From Streptomyces pluripotens (GTDB taxonomy: Bacteria; Actinomycetota; Actinomycetes; Streptomycetales; Streptomycetaceae): DNA of 64,000 nucleotides. Under the pieces are notes generated by a model that saw only the letters and a list, made by a program, of their open reading frames with translations, did not search any database and was not told where the DNA came from. This document shows, in pieces, positions 16,549 to 24,689 of this stretch. The position numbers and the translations under genes are program-made. Location: assembly GCF_000802245.2 (NCBI RefSeq), contig NZ_CP021080.1:4154001-4218000 (forward strand). Reading direction: 5' to 3'. Every line of letters starts with the position of its first letter. The first letter of the stretch is position 1.

Positions 16549-16952
16549 ACCAGTACCCACTGCGGAAGCCCTCCGGAGAAGACCACCTGGACCCGGGTGC
16601 CGATCCGGATGCGCCCCGGGTCGAGGGAGCCGAGCGGGGCTCCGGGAGCGGTGACCAGATTCCCGACCAGCCGGATCCGCGGCGCGTCCTCCAATTCCAC
16701 GACCACCACGTTGTACGGCGCCTGTTGGGCGTAGTCGGGTAGCAGCGGCGGATGCGCCACGATGTACGACCACACCCGGCCCCGCCCTGACACCCTCCGC
16801 CACTCGCTCGCGAAGGACTGGCAGCGCGGGCAGCAGGGCCGGGGCGGGAACCGGGACTCGCCGCAGTCGCCGCAGGCCTGCACGCGCAGTTCGCCGCGGG
16901 CCGCGTACTCCCAGAAGGGCGCGCCGTCGGTGTCGGTGACAGGGGCCAGCAT
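16545..16952 (-). CDS. DUF35 OB-fold protein, partner of the adjacent thiolase-like enzyme
   Basis: A 135-residue protein with a zinc ribbon (CGDCGESRF ... CCPRC) and OB-fold strands (GRGRVWSYIVAHPP, PYNVVVVELEDAPRIRLVGNLV). It begins 7 bp after the thiolase-like gene and its stop overlaps the hydratase GTG. Gene-pair logic indicates a complex with the thiolase-like protein, as for Ltp2-ChsH2. The ATG at 16952 is the family start. Confidence 0.9.
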   Translation of the reverse strand: MLAPVTDTDGAPFWEYAARGELRVQACGDCGESRFPPRPCCPRCQSFASEWRRVSGRGRVWSYIVAHPPLLPDYAQQAPYNVVVVELEDAPRIRLVGNLVTAPGAPLGSLDPGRIRIGTRVQVVFSGGLPQWVLV

Positions 16953-16959
16953 GTCGGTC

Positions 16960-18114
16960 TCAACTCCTCAGCAGCAGAGCGGAGGTGGGTACACCCTCGC
17001 CGGCGGTGACCAGACAGGTGGCGGCCCCCGGAACCTGCGCGGTACTGGTCCCGCGTAGCTGCTTCACCCCTTCGTTGACGAGGTTGAAGCCGTGCACGTA
17101 GGCCTCGGAGAGCCCGCCTCCACCGGTGTTGATGGGCAACCGTCCCCCGATCTCCAGGGCACCGCCCTCGGTGAACGCGCCCCCCTCTCCCCGCCCGCAG
17201 AAGCCGTAGCCCTCCAGGGACAGGGGGATCAGGGCCGTGAACGCGTCGTAGATCTGCGCCACGTCGACGTCGTCCGGCGTGAAGTCGGCGTGTTTCCACA
17301 GGTGTCGGGCCGCGGTCCAGGCGGGGCCGGTGAGCGGGTCGTCGTTCCAGTAGTTGACCATGCCGTGGTGCTGGGCGGGCAGCCCCTGGGCCGCGGAGTG
17401 CACGTACACGGGCCTTGCGGCGCAGTCCCGCGCACGCTCCTTGCCGACGACCACACAGGCCAATGCTCCGTCCGTCTCCAGGCAGTTGTCGAAGAGGCAC
17501 AGCGGTTCACTGATCCACCGGGAGGTCATGTACAGAGCGCGGGTCAGGGGCCGTTCGTACATGACGGCCGCCGGATTCTGATTGGCCCGGTTACGGCAGG
17601 CGAGGGCGACGTGGAACAAGTGGTCCCGGGTGGCGCCGTACTCGTGCATGTACCGGCGCGTCAGCATGGCGATCTCGTCCGCGGGCCGTAGCAGCCCGAA
17701 GGGGCGGGTCCACTGGGCCGGAGTGGGCAGCTGAACCGCCGTGCTGGTCCACGGTCGCAGCCCGCTGCCCCTCTTCCGGGATCGCCACGCCACCCCCACC
17801 GTGGCCTGCCCGGTGGCGATGGCGGCGGCGAGGTGGGCGATCGTGGCGCAGGAACCGCCGCCCCCGTACCCCACTTTGCTGAAGAAGGTCAGGTCGCCGA
17901 ACCCGACCGCCTTCGCCAGCTCCACCTCGTCGGTCTCCTCCATGGTGTAGGAGGCCAGGGCGTCGACTTCACCGGGTGCGATCCCGGCGTCGTCGAGCGC
18001 GGCGAGCACGGCCCGGCAGGCGAGCGTCTTCTCGTCCTCCGGAAGGTGCTTGGCGAAGGCGGTCTGGCCTATCCCGACGATGGCCGTGGCGTCCTTCAGT
18101 CCGGGTCCTGCCAT
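16960..18114 (-). CDS. Thiolase-like (Ltp2-type) lipid-transfer enzyme
   Basis: A 384-residue SCPx-thiolase-like protein: DATAIVGIGQTAFAKHL, LCLFDNCLETDGALACVV, VAQIYDAFTALIPLSLEGYGFCGRGEGGAF and INTGGGGLSEAYVHGFN. The nucleophile position holds Gly (in YGGGGSCATIAH the Cys is displaced by about four residues), and the classical GHP loop is replaced by EAYVHG. These traits fit the aldolase-like branch rather than true thiolases. It heads an operon with DUF35 and hydratase genes. ATG at 18114; operators 6 and 7 lie 25-66 bp upstream. Confidence 0.88.
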   Translation of the reverse strand: MAGPGLKDATAIVGIGQTAFAKHLPEDEKTLACRAVLAALDDAGIAPGEVDALASYTMEETDEVELAKAVGFGDLTFFSKVGYGGGGSCATIAHLAAAIATGQATVGVAWRSRKRGSGLRPWTSTAVQLPTPAQWTRPFGLLRPADEIAMLTRRYMHEYGATRDHLFHVALACRNRANQNPAAVMYERPLTRALYMTSRWISEPLCLFDNCLETDGALACVVVGKERARDCAARPVYVHSAAQGLPAQHHGMVNYWNDDPLTGPAWTAARHLWKHADFTPDDVDVAQIYDAFTALIPLSLEGYGFCGRGEGGAFTEGGALEIGGRLPINTGGGGLSEAYVHGFNLVNEGVKQLRGTSTAQVPGAATCLVTAGEGVPTSALLLRS

Positions 18115-18138
18115 GGTGTAGCCGCCCCCTCACATGTG

Positions 18139-18153
18139 CTGACAGTGTGTCAG
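18139..18153. promoter_or_regulatory. Regulon operator 6
   Basis: ctgacagtgtgtcag, nearer the thiolase-DUF35-hydratase unit (minus strand). Confidence 0.75.
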
Positions 18154-18165
18154 CCTAGCGCTAAT

Positions 18166-18180
18166 CTGACGGACAGTCAG
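18166..18180. promoter_or_regulatory. Regulon operator 7
   Basis: ctgacggacagtcag, nearer the divergent acyl-CoA ligase; its centre is 27 bp from that of operator 6. Confidence 0.78.
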
Positions 18181-18204
18181 GTATGTGACCCGGGGAGGGT
18201 GGCC

Positions 18205-19797
18205 GTGGGCGAGTGGAACACCATTGCGGAACTGGTGCGGTCGGCGGCCGAGCGGTACGCGGACACCGAGGCCGTGGTCGAAGGCCGCAAGAGGATCAGG
18301 TACGCCGCACTGGGCGCCCGCGTCGAGCGCGCGGCGGCGGCATATCTGGCCGCCGGGGTGCGGGTGGGTGACCGGGTGGCGATCTGGGCCCCCAATTCCC
18401 TCGACTGGATCGTCGCGGCCCTCGGTGCGGTCTGCGCGGGTGCGGTGCTGGTGCCGCTGAACACCCGCTTCAAGGGGGCGGAGGCGGCCGACGTGCTGCG
18501 GCGCAGCGGGGCCCGGCTGCTCTTCGTGACGGGTACGTTCCTGGGCACGTCGTACGTGGCCTCGCTGCGGCGCGCGGCGGGCTCTTCCGGCGGTTCCGGC
18601 CGGCCGCTGCCCAGCCTGCCGGAGCTTGAGCAGGCGGTGGTCCTCTCCGACGACGCACCCGCCGGCTTTCGGACGTGGAAGGACTTCCTGGCGGACGGGG
18701 AGAGCGTGGGAGAGTCCGACGTCCTCCGCCGAGGGGAGAAGTTGGACGGCCGGTGCCTGTCCGACATCATCTTCACCTCAGGCACCACGGGCCGCCCCAA
18801 GGGAGCGATGATCACCCACGAGCAGACGCTCACGGCGTACGAAATCTGGGCGGACCTCGCGGGCCTGCGCGCCACGGACCGCTACCTGATCGTCAATCCC
18901 TTCTTCCACACCTTCGGCTACAAGGCCGGCGTGATCGCCTGCCTGATGCGCGGGGCGACGATGATCCCGCAGCCCGTGTTCAACGCGGACACGGCGCTGG
19001 CCAACATCGCGGCGGAGCGGGTCTCCGTCCTGCCCGGCCCACCGGCCCTCCACCAGGCGCTCCTGGACCACCCGGCCCGCGACGCCCACGACCTCTCGGC
19101 GCTGAGGCTCGTGGTCACCGGCGCGGCCGTGGTCCCGCTCCGCCTGGTGGAACGCCTGCGCGAGGAGCTCGGCATCGACACGGTCCTCACCGCCTACGGC
19201 CTCTCGGAGGCGAGCGGCATCGTCACCATGTGCCGGCGCGGCGACGATCCGTCGGTCATCGCTGCCACATCCGGCCGGGCGATCCCCGGTACGGAGGTGA
19301 AGGTGGCCGGTGCCGGAGGGGCTCCGGCACCGGCCGGCACACCCGGGGAGGTACTGGTCCGGGGCTTCAACGTCATGCGCGGCTACTACGCGGACGAGAC
19401 GGCGACCCGAGAGGTCATGACCGGGGACGGCTGGCTGCGCACGGGTGACGTGGGCGTCCTGGACCGGTCCGGCAACCTGCGGATCACGGACCGCATCAAG
19501 GACATGTTCATCGTCGGCGGCTTCAACGCCTACCCGGCGGAGATAGAGCGACTGCTCGGCGTCCACCCGGACGTGGCGGACGTGGCGGTGGTCGGCGTAC
19601 CGGACGCCCGTCTGGGGGAGGTCGGCAAGGCCTTCGTCGTACGCAGGCCGGGTTCGGTCCTGACCGCCGACGACCTGATCGCCTGGTCCCGTCGTGAGAT
19701 GGCCAACTACAAGGTGCCGCGGGAGGTGGAGTTCGTGCCCGGCCTTCCGCGCAACGCGAGCGGGAAGGTGGTGAAGGGGCCGCTGCGGAGCCGGTGA
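18205..19797 (+). CDS. AMP-forming acyl-CoA ligase (FadD-like)
   Basis: A 530-residue ANL-superfamily ligase activating a carboxylic acid to its CoA thioester via an acyl-adenylate. Core motifs: FTSGTTGRPKGAMITH (ATP loop), TAYGLSEASGIVT, GDGWLRTGDVG, RIKDMFIVGGFNAYPAEIE, and the C-terminal PRNASGKVVK with the catalytic Lys. It resembles FadD3-like ligases in length and motifs, but the substrate cannot be read from sequence. GTG at 18205 has ggggagg 6 bp upstream; GTG at 18199 would overlap it. It is divergent from the thiolase operon, with operators 6/7 between. Confidence 0.93.
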   Translation: MGEWNTIAELVRSAAERYADTEAVVEGRKRIRYAALGARVERAAAAYLAAGVRVGDRVAIWAPNSLDWIVAALGAVCAGAVLVPLNTRFKGAEAADVLRRSGARLLFVTGTFLGTSYVASLRRAAGSSGGSGRPLPSLPELEQAVVLSDDAPAGFRTWKDFLADGESVGESDVLRRGEKLDGRCLSDIIFTSGTTGRPKGAMITHEQTLTAYEIWADLAGLRATDRYLIVNPFFHTFGYKAGVIACLMRGATMIPQPVFNADTALANIAAERVSVLPGPPALHQALLDHPARDAHDLSALRLVVTGAAVVPLRLVERLREELGIDTVLTAYGLSEASGIVTMCRRGDDPSVIAATSGRAIPGTEVKVAGAGGAPAPAGTPGEVLVRGFNVMRGYYADETATREVMTGDGWLRTGDVGVLDRSGNLRITDRIKDMFIVGGFNAYPAEIERLLGVHPDVADVAVVGVPDARLGEVGKAFVVRRPGSVLTADDLIAWSRREMANYKVPREVEFVPGLPRNASGKVVKGPLRSR

Positions 19798-19878
19798 GGG
19801 CTTGCGGCCACGGACCCCGGCCGCGACGGCTCCCCCTTTGCACCGCCGCGGCCGATTCCCGTCGGATGAAGAACCGGG

Positions 19879-20046
19879 TCAGGCCCTCTCGTCCGTGGCG
19901 TGCGTGTTGTCCGGGGTCACGAAGCCGGTGTCCTCGCCCACCGCCAGAGTGATCGGCTTCAGCGGCTCGCTGGTGGCGTGCGTGTTCAGCGTGGTCACCT
20001 CGGTGGGCGAAGACCCCGCCTCGGTCGTCTTCTTGGCGTCGCTCAT
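19879..20046 (-). CDS. afsS: AfsS (AfsR2), small activator of antibiotic production
   Basis: A 55-residue acidic protein. Near-repeats EVTTLNTHAT and FVTPDNTHAT flank SEPLKPITLAVGED, the repeat architecture of AfsS/AfsR2. It lies just downstream of afsR on the same strand, as in S. coelicolor, and is transcribed when phosphorylated AfsR binds its promoter; it then raises antibiotic production by an incompletely understood, sigma-factor-like or stress-linked mechanism. ATG at 20046, with gagagcaac ... purines upstream. Slightly shorter than the 63-residue S. coelicolor protein. Confidence 0.9.
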   Translation of the reverse strand: MSDAKKTTEAGSSPTEVTTLNTHATSEPLKPITLAVGEDTGFVTPDNTHATDERA

Positions 20047-20157
20047 GTTGCTCTCCTGAAACTACGTGTCGTGGTGGGCCAAAAGGCCCGCCCGGCAGCT
20101 CCCCCGAGGGCCGCCGGACGGTGCTCCCAGGCCGGTTCACCCTAAGGTGCACCCAGG

Positions 20158-20200
20158 TGAGGTCCCGTCTGTCCCCCGACGCGACGGAACGACCTCACTG
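20158..20200 (-). other. Imperfect hairpin in afsS 5' leader
   Basis: gtgaggtc and gacctcac enclose a second arm pair ccgtc/gacgg. The structure lies between the AfsR box and the afsS ATG and could form in the leader RNA. Confidence 0.45.
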
Positions 20201-20211
20201 AGGGTGCCCCC

Positions 20212-20233
20212 CGCCGATAAACGAACGATGAAC
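20212..20233 (-). promoter_or_regulatory. AfsR/PhoP box of afsS promoter
   Basis: On the minus strand, gttcatcgttc (20233-20223) is followed directly by gtttatcggcg (20222-20212): two 11-nt direct-repeat units of the PHO-box/AfsR-box type. In S. coelicolor both AfsR and PhoP bind such a site overlapping the afsS -35 region. It is 166 bp upstream of the afsS ATG and 15 bp past the afsR stop. Confidence 0.8.
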
Positions 20234-20248
20234 GTGCAGGGTCCGACC

Positions 20249-23200
20249 TCACGCCACCGAGAGGGGCCCCAGCAGCGCACGTACCTCGTCGGCTTCCGGG
20301 GCGTTCAGCGCCTCGAAGATGGTGAGGGCTTCCTGCCAACAGACCTGTGCCCGCCCGCTCTGTCCGATGCCGAGCAACGCCCGACCGAGCGCGGTGAGGA
20401 CATTGCCGCGCCGCCACTCGCCGCCGATGCCGCGGAGCAGGGCCAGCGCCGACTCCGCTTTGGTCGCCGCCTGCGCCAGACGCCGGACGGCGAGGTCGAC
20501 CTCGGCGAGCCGGAAGAGGGTCATCCCCTCCCACAGCCGTTGTCGACTGTCACGGAACACCCCCAGGGCCTCTTGGAGGCGCTCCGCGGCCAACGCGTGC
20601 TGTCCGCTCTGGGTGAGCGCGAGCCCCAGTGCGTAACGGCCGTTGGCCCCCTTGAGAGCGTGCCCCATGTCGTCGTACATGTACGTGCCCTGCTGGGCGA
20701 GGGTGACCGCACTCTCCGTGCGGCCCATGGCCAGGCGTATCCGCGAGAGGTTGCACAGGGCGCTGGCTTCGCCGGGGCGGTCTCCGGCGGAACGGAAACT
20801 GTCGATGGCCCGGGTCAGGTGGCGCTCACCGGCCGTGTGCCGGCTCTGGTAGAGGGCGATGACCCCGAGCATGTTGGACGCCCAGCACTGGGGGAGCGGA
20901 TCGTCCGCGGTCTCCGCCAGCCGTACGGCCTCGGCGGCCTCCTGGTCCGCCAGTTCGAAACGGCCCGACATGTGGTGGCCGTTGGCGAGGGTGACCAGGG
21001 CGCGGGCCTCCGCGCGCTGATCGCCGTGGGCCTGTGCGGCGGCACGGACGGCTGCTCCGGTGGCTTCGTACTCCTTGGAGTTGGCTCCCGACTCGGCGAG
21101 GTCGATGACCGCCCACAACAGGTCCACGGCCCGTCTGAGTCGGTCGGGTCGCGTCGACTGGCGCACGCAGGACAGGAGGCAGACCGCTTCGGTGTAGAGC
21201 CAGTCCCTAGCCCCGTGCCGGTCATCGAAGACCAGCCCCGGGTACTCGGTCGGTTCCAGGTGATCGACCAGCCGGTCTCCGGGCCGCTCGATCGCGTAGA
21301 CCCCCGCCGCCGTGGCCAGGTAGAAGTCCAGCAGTCGCGATGTCGCCGCCTCCCGCTCACTCGGCGGCTGCTCGTCCCGCTCCGCACAGGCACGTGCGTA
21401 GAGCCGCACCAGATCGTGGAGCCGGTACCGTCCAGGTGCCGCCGATTCCAGGAGCGAGGTGTCCACCAGGGACTCCAGCAGGTCCTCCGTGTCCTCCACG
21501 GGGAGGTCCAGGGCTGCTGCCGCGGCAGCGAGGGAGATGTCCGGGCCGTCGGCCAGCCCGAGCAGCCGGAACGCCCGGGCCTGGGCCGGCTCCAGCTGGC
21601 CGTAGCCCAGTTCGAAGGTCGCCTTGACCGCCAGGTCGCCCGCTTGGAGTTCGTCCAGCCGGCGGCGTTCGTCCGCCAGCTTCGCCGCCAGTACCGACAC
21701 CGTCCAGGTGCGGCGGGCCGCCAGCCGGGAGGCGGCGATGCGGATGGCCAGCGGGAGGAAGCCGCAGGCCGCCACCACGTCCAGCGCTGCCTTCCGTTCC
21801 GCCGCCACCCGCTCCTCGCCCACGATCTTCGTGAACAGCGTCAGGGCCTCGTCCGGGGACATGACGTCGAGGTCGACGAGATGGGCCCCGGCCAGGTCGA
21901 CCATCCGGACCCGGGAGGTGACCAGCGCCGCACAACCTTCCGTGCCGGGCAGCAGCGGTCGTACCTGCGCCGCGTCCTTGGCATTGTCCAGCAGCACTAG
22001 TACTCGGCGGCCGTCCAGTGCCGACCGGTACAGGGCCGCCCGCTCCTGGAGCGAGTCCGGGAGGGCCGAGTCCGCCGTGCCCAAGGCGCGCAGGAAGGAG
22101 CCGAGCACCGTCTCCGGTTCCGCCGGGCGTGGACCCGTGCCCTGGAGGTCCACGTACAGCTGGCCGTCGGGGAACGCGGAGCGGGCCCGGTGGGCCACAT
22201 GGACCGCCAGCGTCGTCTTGCCCACACCGCCGATACCGGCCAGCGCCGACACCGCCATCACCCGGCCTTCCGCCTCCGACGCCGCGGACAGCACCTCGCT
22301 CAGCTCGCTCACGAAGGCGTTGCGGCCGGTGAAGTCGGGGACCGAGGCGGGCAGCTGAGCGGGGCGGAGCCGGACCACGGCCGGCTCCACCACCGGGGCG
22401 GACGGCTCCGCCAGCGCGGGGTCGGCCCGGAGGATGCGCTGCTGGAGTTCGCGGAGCCCCGGGCGCGGGTCCACGCCCAGCTCCTCCGCCAGCAGCCGCC
22501 GGGTGTCCGCGTACACCGCCAACGCTTCCGCCTGGCGGCCACTGCGGTACAGCGCCAGCATCAGCAACTCGCGCAGGCGCTCGCGCAGTGGATGCGCCGC
22601 CGTCAGCGCCGTCAGTTCCGAGACGGCCTCCGCGTGGCACCCCTGCTCCAGGTCCATGTCCAGGCGGGACTCCAGGAGCCCCAGGCGCCATTCCTCCAGG
22701 CGTACCCGCTGGGTCTGGGCGTACGGGCCGGGAACGCCGGCGAGCGGCTCGCCGTCCCACAGCCCCAGCGCCCGGTTCAGCAGTTCCCGGGCCCGGCCCA
22801 GGTCACCTGTGCTCCGTGCCTTCTCCGCTGCCGCGGCGAGGTCCTGGGCCGTCGCCAGGTCCAGGGCGCCGTCGCCCGGTACCCGTACGGCGTAGCCGCC
22901 GGACTCGCTGACCAGGACCCCGGGGTCCAGCACCTTGCGGAGCCGGGAGGCGTAGGTGCGCAGTGCTGCCAGTGCCTGGCTGGGTGGCTCGGCGCCCCAG
23001 AGGGCGTCGATGAGTTCCGCCGCCGTGGCCGTACGGCCCTCGCGCAGCAGCAGGGCGGCCAGCAGGGCGCGCTGTTGTGGGGAGCCCATGTTGAGCGCCT
23101 CCTCGCCGTGCCAGGCCCGCACCGGACCGAGCACGCCGAAGCGCAGCCCCTGTGGCTCCGCGACGGTGCCGGCTTCGGCTTCGGTGCCGGCTTCGGCGGC

Positions 23201-23257
23201 GGCCGTGGCCCCGGAGTCGGGACGTCGCTGCTCAGGCACGCGCGGCCCACCATCCAT
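20249..23257 (-). CDS. afsR: AfsR, SARP-NB-ARC-TPR global regulator
   Basis: A 1002-residue regulator (about 993 in S. coelicolor). Order of domains: OmpR-type winged helix (LRFGVLGPVRAWHGEEALNM ... LIDALWGAEPP, residues 37-130), bacterial transcriptional activation domain (about 130-285), NB-ARC ATPase with Walker A GIGGVGKTT near residue 345 and LVLLDNAKDAAQVRPLL, then C-terminal TPR repeats. AfsK and other kinases phosphorylate it; it activates afsS. ATG at 23257, minus strand; afsS follows. The 23258-23420 promoter region is shared with the divergent amidohydrolase gene and its operator 8. Confidence 0.96.
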   Translation of the reverse strand: MDGGPRVPEQRRPDSGATAAAEAGTEAEAGTVAEPQGLRFGVLGPVRAWHGEEALNMGSPQQRALLAALLLREGRTATAAELIDALWGAEPPSQALAALRTYASRLRKVLDPGVLVSESGGYAVRVPGDGALDLATAQDLAAAAEKARSTGDLGRARELLNRALGLWDGEPLAGVPGPYAQTQRVRLEEWRLGLLESRLDMDLEQGCHAEAVSELTALTAAHPLRERLRELLMLALYRSGRQAEALAVYADTRRLLAEELGVDPRPGLRELQQRILRADPALAEPSAPVVEPAVVRLRPAQLPASVPDFTGRNAFVSELSEVLSAASEAEGRVMAVSALAGIGGVGKTTLAVHVAHRARSAFPDGQLYVDLQGTGPRPAEPETVLGSFLRALGTADSALPDSLQERAALYRSALDGRRVLVLLDNAKDAAQVRPLLPGTEGCAALVTSRVRMVDLAGAHLVDLDVMSPDEALTLFTKIVGEERVAAERKAALDVVAACGFLPLAIRIAASRLAARRTWTVSVLAAKLADERRRLDELQAGDLAVKATFELGYGQLEPAQARAFRLLGLADGPDISLAAAAAALDLPVEDTEDLLESLVDTSLLESAAPGRYRLHDLVRLYARACAERDEQPPSEREAATSRLLDFYLATAAGVYAIERPGDRLVDHLEPTEYPGLVFDDRHGARDWLYTEAVCLLSCVRQSTRPDRLRRAVDLLWAVIDLAESGANSKEYEATGAAVRAAAQAHGDQRAEARALVTLANGHHMSGRFELADQEAAEAVRLAETADDPLPQCWASNMLGVIALYQSRHTAGERHLTRAIDSFRSAGDRPGEASALCNLSRIRLAMGRTESAVTLAQQGTYMYDDMGHALKGANGRYALGLALTQSGQHALAAERLQEALGVFRDSRQRLWEGMTLFRLAEVDLAVRRLAQAATKAESALALLRGIGGEWRRGNVLTALGRALLGIGQSGRAQVCWQEALTIFEALNAPEADEVRALLGPLSVA

Positions 23258-23420
23258 GCGTTCGCCCCTTCGGTATCACGAACAACTCCGCCAGTCTGCC
23301 TTGTCCGAGGCGGTTGCGTCAGCCGCGGGAGACGCCGATCACAAGGCGGCGACGCCCGGTTCGCGTGGCCGGTACCCGGTCTTCGCATCCGAGGGCTCGG
23401 CAATGCGCCCGGCACGATAG

Positions 23421-23435
23421 CTGACGGTCCGTCAG
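23421..23435. promoter_or_regulatory. Regulon operator 8
   Basis: ctgacggtccgtcag, 21 bp before the amidohydrolase ATG, with the inner arms extended (perfect except for the central base). It lies in the afsR/amidohydrolase divergent region. Confidence 0.8.
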
Positions 23436-23456
23436 ATCGGCGCTACCGTGGAGGGC

Positions 23457-24689
23457 ATGGAGACCACACAGTTCCCGCCGATCATCTCCGTCGACGACCA
23501 CACCGTGGAGCCCGCCGCCGTCTGGCAGGACCGGTTGCCGAAGAAGTACCGGGACGTCGGGCCCCGGATCGTGCGGGCACCGCTGAAGGAGATGACCTTC
23601 CTCGGCGGGCGTTTCAAACCCGTGATGGGTGAACCTGGCGGCACCGACGGGCCCGTCGGTGACTGGTGGGTGTACGAGGACCTGCACCGGCCCCTCACCC
23701 GCCTCGACACCGCCGTCGGGTACAGCAGGGACGACATCAAGCTGGAGGTCATCACCTACGAGCAGATGCGGGCCGGGTCGTACGACGTCCCGGCCCGCCT
23801 CGCCGACATGGACGTCAACCACGTCCAGTCGGCCCTCTGCTTCCCCACCTTCCCCCGCTTCTGCGGCCAGACCTTCACCGAGGCCCGGGACCGGGACCTC
23901 GCCCTGTTGTGCGTGCGCGCCTACAACGACTGGATGGTGGAGCAGTGGTGCGGCCCCGAGGCGCACGGGCGGCTGATACCGCTCACCCTCATCCCGCTCT
24001 GGGACGCCTCGCTCGCCGCCCAGGAGGTTCGGCGGAACGCCGCCCGAGGGGTGCGGGCCGTCGCCTTCTCCGAGATACCGCCGTACCTCGGGCTGCCCTC
24101 GGTGCACACCGACGACTGGGACCCGTTCCTCGCGGCGTGCGACGAGACCGGCACGGTCGTCGCCATGCACATCGGCTCCAGCAGTCGGATGCCCTCGACC
24201 TCCGCCGACGCCCCGCCCGCCGTCGGCTCCACCATCACCTTCGCCAACTGCTGCTTCTCGATGGTGGACTGGCTGATGAGCGGAAAGTTCGACCGCTTCC
24301 CGAACCTGAAGGTGATGTACGCCGAGGGGCAGATCGGCTGGATTCCGTACATCATCGAGCGCGCCGACGTCGTGTGGCGGGAGAACCGGGGCTGGGGCGG
24401 GGTCGCCGACAAGGTGCGCCGGCCGCCGTCCGAACTGTTCACCGAGCACGTCTACGGCTGCTTCTTCGACGACGCCTTCGGGCTGCGCAACCTGGACGCC
24501 ATCGGGGTCGGGAACGTCCTGTACGAGACGGACTACCCGCACTCGGACTCCACCTGGCCCGAGTCCCGCAAGGTCGGCGAGGCCCAGATGGGGCATCTGC
24601 CGGCCGACGTCGTCGAGCGGATCGTCCGCGGCAACGCCATCGAACTGCTGGGGCTGTCGGCCAACGGGCTCTGGCGGGGGGCGCGGTGA
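23457..24689 (+). CDS. Amidohydrolase-2 family metal-dependent hydrolase
   Basis: A 410-residue TIM-barrel protein. ISVDDHTVEP near the N-terminus stands where many relatives have a D-x-H-x-H/E metal motif. Later come PRLADMDVNHVQSALCFPTF, VAMHIGSSS, and NVLYETDYPHSDSTWPES, with the conserved Asp/His. Relatives act as decarboxylases or hydrolases in aromatic and steroid-like catabolism. ATG at 23457 has ggaggg directly upstream (an in-frame GTG at 23448 is possible). The stop overlaps the next gene (GTGA); it heads the amidohydrolase-LLM-SDR unit. Confidence 0.88.
   Translation: METTQFPPIISVDDHTVEPAAVWQDRLPKKYRDVGPRIVRAPLKEMTFLGGRFKPVMGEPGGTDGPVGDWWVYEDLHRPLTRLDTAVGYSRDDIKLEVITYEQMRAGSYDVPARLADMDVNHVQSALCFPTFPRFCGQTFTEARDRDLALLCVRAYNDWMVEQWCGPEAHGRLIPLTLIPLWDASLAAQEVRRNAARGVRAVAFSEIPPYLGLPSVHTDDWDPFLAACDETGTVVAMHIGSSSRMPSTSADAPPAVGSTITFANCCFSMVDWLMSGKFDRFPNLKVMYAEGQIGWIPYIIERADVVWRENRGWGGVADKVRRPPSELFTEHVYGCFFDDAFGLRNLDAIGVGNVLYETDYPHSDSTWPESRKVGEAQMGHLPADVVERIVRGNAIELLGLSANGLWRGAR

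Noticed and set aside
15593-17500. Minus-strand frame spanning hydratase, DUF35 and thiolase genes
   Set aside because: Different frame from the three recognised proteins and composed of Arg/Ala/Gly-rich sequence.
334-18180. KstR or KstR2 binding sites
   Set aside because: The palindromes do not contain the AAC/GTT or CAAG/CTTG cores of those steroid regulators.
20066-22000. Long plus-strand open frame (644 codons) opposite afsR
   Set aside because: It is the G/C-rich antisense of afsR, has no domain, and afsR is intact with recognised domains.
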